A stretch of DNA of 64,000 nt, from NCBI GenBank assembly GCA_038380795.1, contig CM076275.1, positions 1,304,501-1,368,500 on the forward strand. Direction: 5' to 3'. Shown one piece after another: positions 13,146-64,000 of this stretch. Position numbers and translations under genes: made by a program. The first letter of the stretch is position 1; each line of letters starts with the position of its first letter. Below the pieces are notes generated by a model. It was given only the letters and a program-made list of their open reading frames with translations, did no database searches and was not told the origin of the DNA. Origin of the DNA: Pyrocephalus nanus. Lineage: Eukaryota > Chordata > Aves > Passeriformes > Tyrannidae.

Positions 13146-14829
13146 AATTGTATCTGTTAGCTCCAGTATTGTCATTTCTAGCTCACAGAGGCTTCCAGGA
13201 GCAGGGCTCAGGAGATAGAACTGGTGGCTCAGGGAGAAGTCTGGGCTTGCTTAGACACAGGAACAGAAGGATCTGGGTAGCCTGAAGAAGATGAGACATG
13301 CTGACAACCTTGCATCACAAAATTTGCTGCTGGGAGGCAAGTCAAAACTGGTGTGGAGACTTTTTTTCTTTCTCAAGAAAGAGGAGGCCTTAGGAATAGC
13401 CTACAAATGCTCTTAAGTAAAATAGATTGTGCAATATTTAATCTATAATCTATTTTACTCTTAAGCAAAATAGATTGCTGCAGGTATGATTTTGCCAAGT
13501 CCTATTTTATAGCTGTTGTATTTGACTTTGACACTTGAAGGTGTAGCTGAAGTCCCAATTGCTTTAGAAGCACTGACTGTGAGGACTGCAGTCTGAGGAA
13601 TCAGACACAGTTCTTTTGGGTTCCCAGCTAGCTTAGTGTGCTTGATGATGGTTTTCTGCCTCGACCATGGATCTTGGAGGCCAAGTAGCCCTTGAGTAAA
13701 ACGGATGTGGCAATTTTATAACAGCTTTCAAGAGGGTGCAGTGGTGACACTAACAGAGATTATATCAAGTTTAATCAGCTGCTGGGCTTCTATACCCAGG
13801 GAAGTTTTTTAAGTCCTCATGTTGAATCAGAAGGAAACTACATGGTGAAAAATGTTGGTCATGGAATGGAAATTCTTTGTTTCCATCCGCTTCATTCTCA
13901 CCTCTAAGGAAACCAAAAGCTTTTTATCTCCAAAGGAAATGTGTGCTCTGCACAGCTGTAATCACACCCCAGCTAGTGCTAATTCCTGGTACAGGCAGGG
14001 AATTTTATAGGTACATCCAGCCCACGTTCACCAAGAGTTAAAGAGCTGCATGTCCCAGCCTGGAGCAGGCAGAAGTGCCTGCTGTGCAGACCTGCCATGG
14101 TAGTCACTCAAAAGGCTGAAGAAAACGACAGCATCTCTTCCACCCCTGGGCACTCCTGTCCTGTTTACCCCACTGGCACTCAGATTCCCAGAGGGGAATG
14201 CAAGATGTGCTCTCACCACTGGTGCAGCTCTTTTAAAGCCTTTTTTTGCAAAGCCTTCCATGTACCATGGAGTTGAGGATTAGTTTTCCTACAACCAGCT
14301 TCAGGCAAAGCCGGAATCGTCAAGAACACAAATTTACTCCTCTTCCCACCTATTTAATATCACATGCACAGTTTGCCTGCCTTTTTTTTTTTTTTTAAGT
14401 AGCCACTGGGTGTACGATGGTGAGACATGTCGAGCCAATGCCGAGCTGCCTCTGCTGATGAAGCTGAGCGTGTTTCAGCATCTCTGATGTTCTCTAGTAC
14501 CGATGCTGTGCCGGTCCCCGCTCAGCGGCAATTTCCTCGGCCCAAGGCGACAGTAACAGCCGTAAGAGTGTAAGTTTACCCCCCTCGCCTCCCTGTCCGC
14601 TCACGGGTCCGAGGGGACACGGATGCTCTGACGAGCACCGGCAGCATCGCCCCTTTTAAGAGGGATCTGGAGGGCTCGGCAGGGATGGGGAGAGGAGGAG
14701 GGCTGCTAAAAACACCGCCCTCCGCCGGGGGAGCTGCGGGGAGCTGGGGGGAGCGTGCGGGCCGGGCCGGCGGGGTGCGCAGTGCGCGCCGCAGTGCGCG
14801 GAGCGGGGCGGAGGGGCCGCACCGCAGGG

Positions 14830-62931
<48,102 letters not shown>

Positions 62932-64000
62932 AATCACGGGAAGAATCTCCTCAGTAATGGACTTCATAGCAATATTAGAATAATACTCAAAAAGTACAGA
63001 GCCAGAACGACACTGCTGAAATGGATAAGCACCTGAATCTTATATTTGAGCCTTTCATTGTTCTAGGATTTCGCCACTAACCACATTTTTCCTTCTTTTT
63101 TCCATCGGGTGTGATACAATTTCTTTTTTACTCTATGCACAGGGTACTACTAAGAATTATGCTGAATTGCCACAAAATATACAGACATTTCAATCTATGA
63201 CTAAATTAGGGAAACTTATTAATAACTACAAACATTTCTAATTAAAATAGGGAACATTTCAGGTATGTCTGTTAATATTTGATTGTATATAACCTAACAC
63301 ATTAAAAACTAAAATTATGGATAATTCAATAATGTGGTCTACCTCAAACAATCAGTGATTGATGGTGAAAGTGAAAGTCTATTTTCTCTGATTTGGAACT
63401 TCAAGCTGGATATCGGATTATATATGAAGTGATAGTTTTTATATTTTCCAGGACATAAATGACATTGATTTGATTTAATCATTAATGACCTAACTAACAA
63501 CCAGAATAGAAATAGGAAGGAATCTCCTGCTATCTGAACTTAATAGACCTATTAGTATATTCCACCTAACGGATAAATGTTACCTTGCACTTGCAAGAAC
63601 AGGGTAGGCAGCGATAGGATAGTGTTCCCTCTATTTCCTTTTCATCCCAAGGCAGTTTATCCATGGCACGCTGATCCTGCAGCCCGGTGCACTCATGGAC
63701 ATCTCAGCTGCTCAAACTGAGAAGGTTGCAAAAGCATTGCTGGCTCTGAGGAGGCTCTTGGTGGGAGTTGAGGATAATCCACCTGCTCCCAGTCCCTAAC
63801 TGGTTACTGTACACGCTGCTAACTCTGCTAGTCCAGCTGGACTCACTCCCTCTCAGAAACGGCGCCGGAGGAACGGAGCACAAGGAATGAGCTGGGATTG
63901 TGGACGGGGTTTGGGAAGAGGCCAGGCTGAGGCGCAGCACTGCAGGGCATCCTCTGTGTGCCCACGGAAGGGGAAGGAACACTGCTCCTCCCAAGGGCCC
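62932..64000 (+). other. ACSL6: ACSL6 3' UTR and downstream flank (end not defined)
   Basis: AT-rich sequence follows the stop up to about 63,600. I see no AATAAA here. Two variant signals, ATTAAA at 63,241-63,246 and 63,301-63,306, could serve a short 3' UTR; otherwise the UTR may run on, possibly past the window. After about 63,600 the base composition becomes GC-richer. No second gene is supported. Confidence 0.55.

Larger units (their letters stand above)
5704..14499. other. Upstream intergenic DNA, 3' part
   Basis: No gene recognised. Contains a 43-nt poly(T) run, CR1 fragments near 9,660, 10,950 and 13,010, a 23-nt poly(A) run and an inverted repeat near 13,411. Confidence 0.5.

Noticed and set aside
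1..14499. Search for IL3/CSF2-like cytokine genes expected upstream of ACSL6 in mammals
   Set aside because: No signal peptide plus cytokine-like exon chain was recognisable on either strand. These genes evolve fast and may be beyond reach by eye or outside the window.

Overview
The window looks like bird nuclear DNA, probably from a songbird or relative. It carries many truncated CR1 LINE 3' ends, with the typical tail of 8-base ATTCTRTG/CAGAATCC units, two CpG islands, and small exons with GT-AG borders. The species call rests on repeat type and protein similarity only. There is no sign of bacterial or viral organisation.

One gene is well supported: a complete, forward-strand ACSL6 (long-chain acyl-CoA synthetase 6). 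Coding sequence runs from 14,830 to 62,931 in 21 coding positions (22 exons, because position 11 has two alternative exons). All borders keep frame. The joined frame gives 723 residues from the ATG in exon 1, or 698 residues from the internal ATG at 37,200. Human ACSL6, as I remember it, has matching forms of about 722 and 697 residues. A TM anchor, the TSGTTGNPKG ATP-binding loop, [14 protein letters not shown] and IDRKK motifs are all intact.

Layout: 1-14,499 is upstream intergenic DNA with a few CR1 fragments and one unexplained ORF (5,344-5,703) that has a TATA-like box and a poly(A) signal. CpG island 1 (about 14,500-15,350) holds coding exon 1. Intron 1 is 22.3 kb and contains CpG island 2 (about 25,690-26,650), with a candidate non-coding alternative first exon and local tandem repeats. 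Exons 2-9 lie at 37.2-43.4 kb, exon 10 at 48.3 kb, the mutually exclusive gate-domain pair at 51.2-51.4 kb, and exons 12-21 at 53.9-62.9 kb. The rest, to 64,000, is 3' UTR and flank.

The most interesting structures are three. First, the gate exons 11F and 11Y, both 78 nt and only 57 nt apart, which choose Phe or Tyr at the fatty-acid gate. Second, a 22-copy, 9-bp minisatellite that forms the 3' end of intron 2 and is open in frame with exon 3. Third, two separated CpG-island starts that would make proteins with different N-termini. I found no clearly new multi-gene system.
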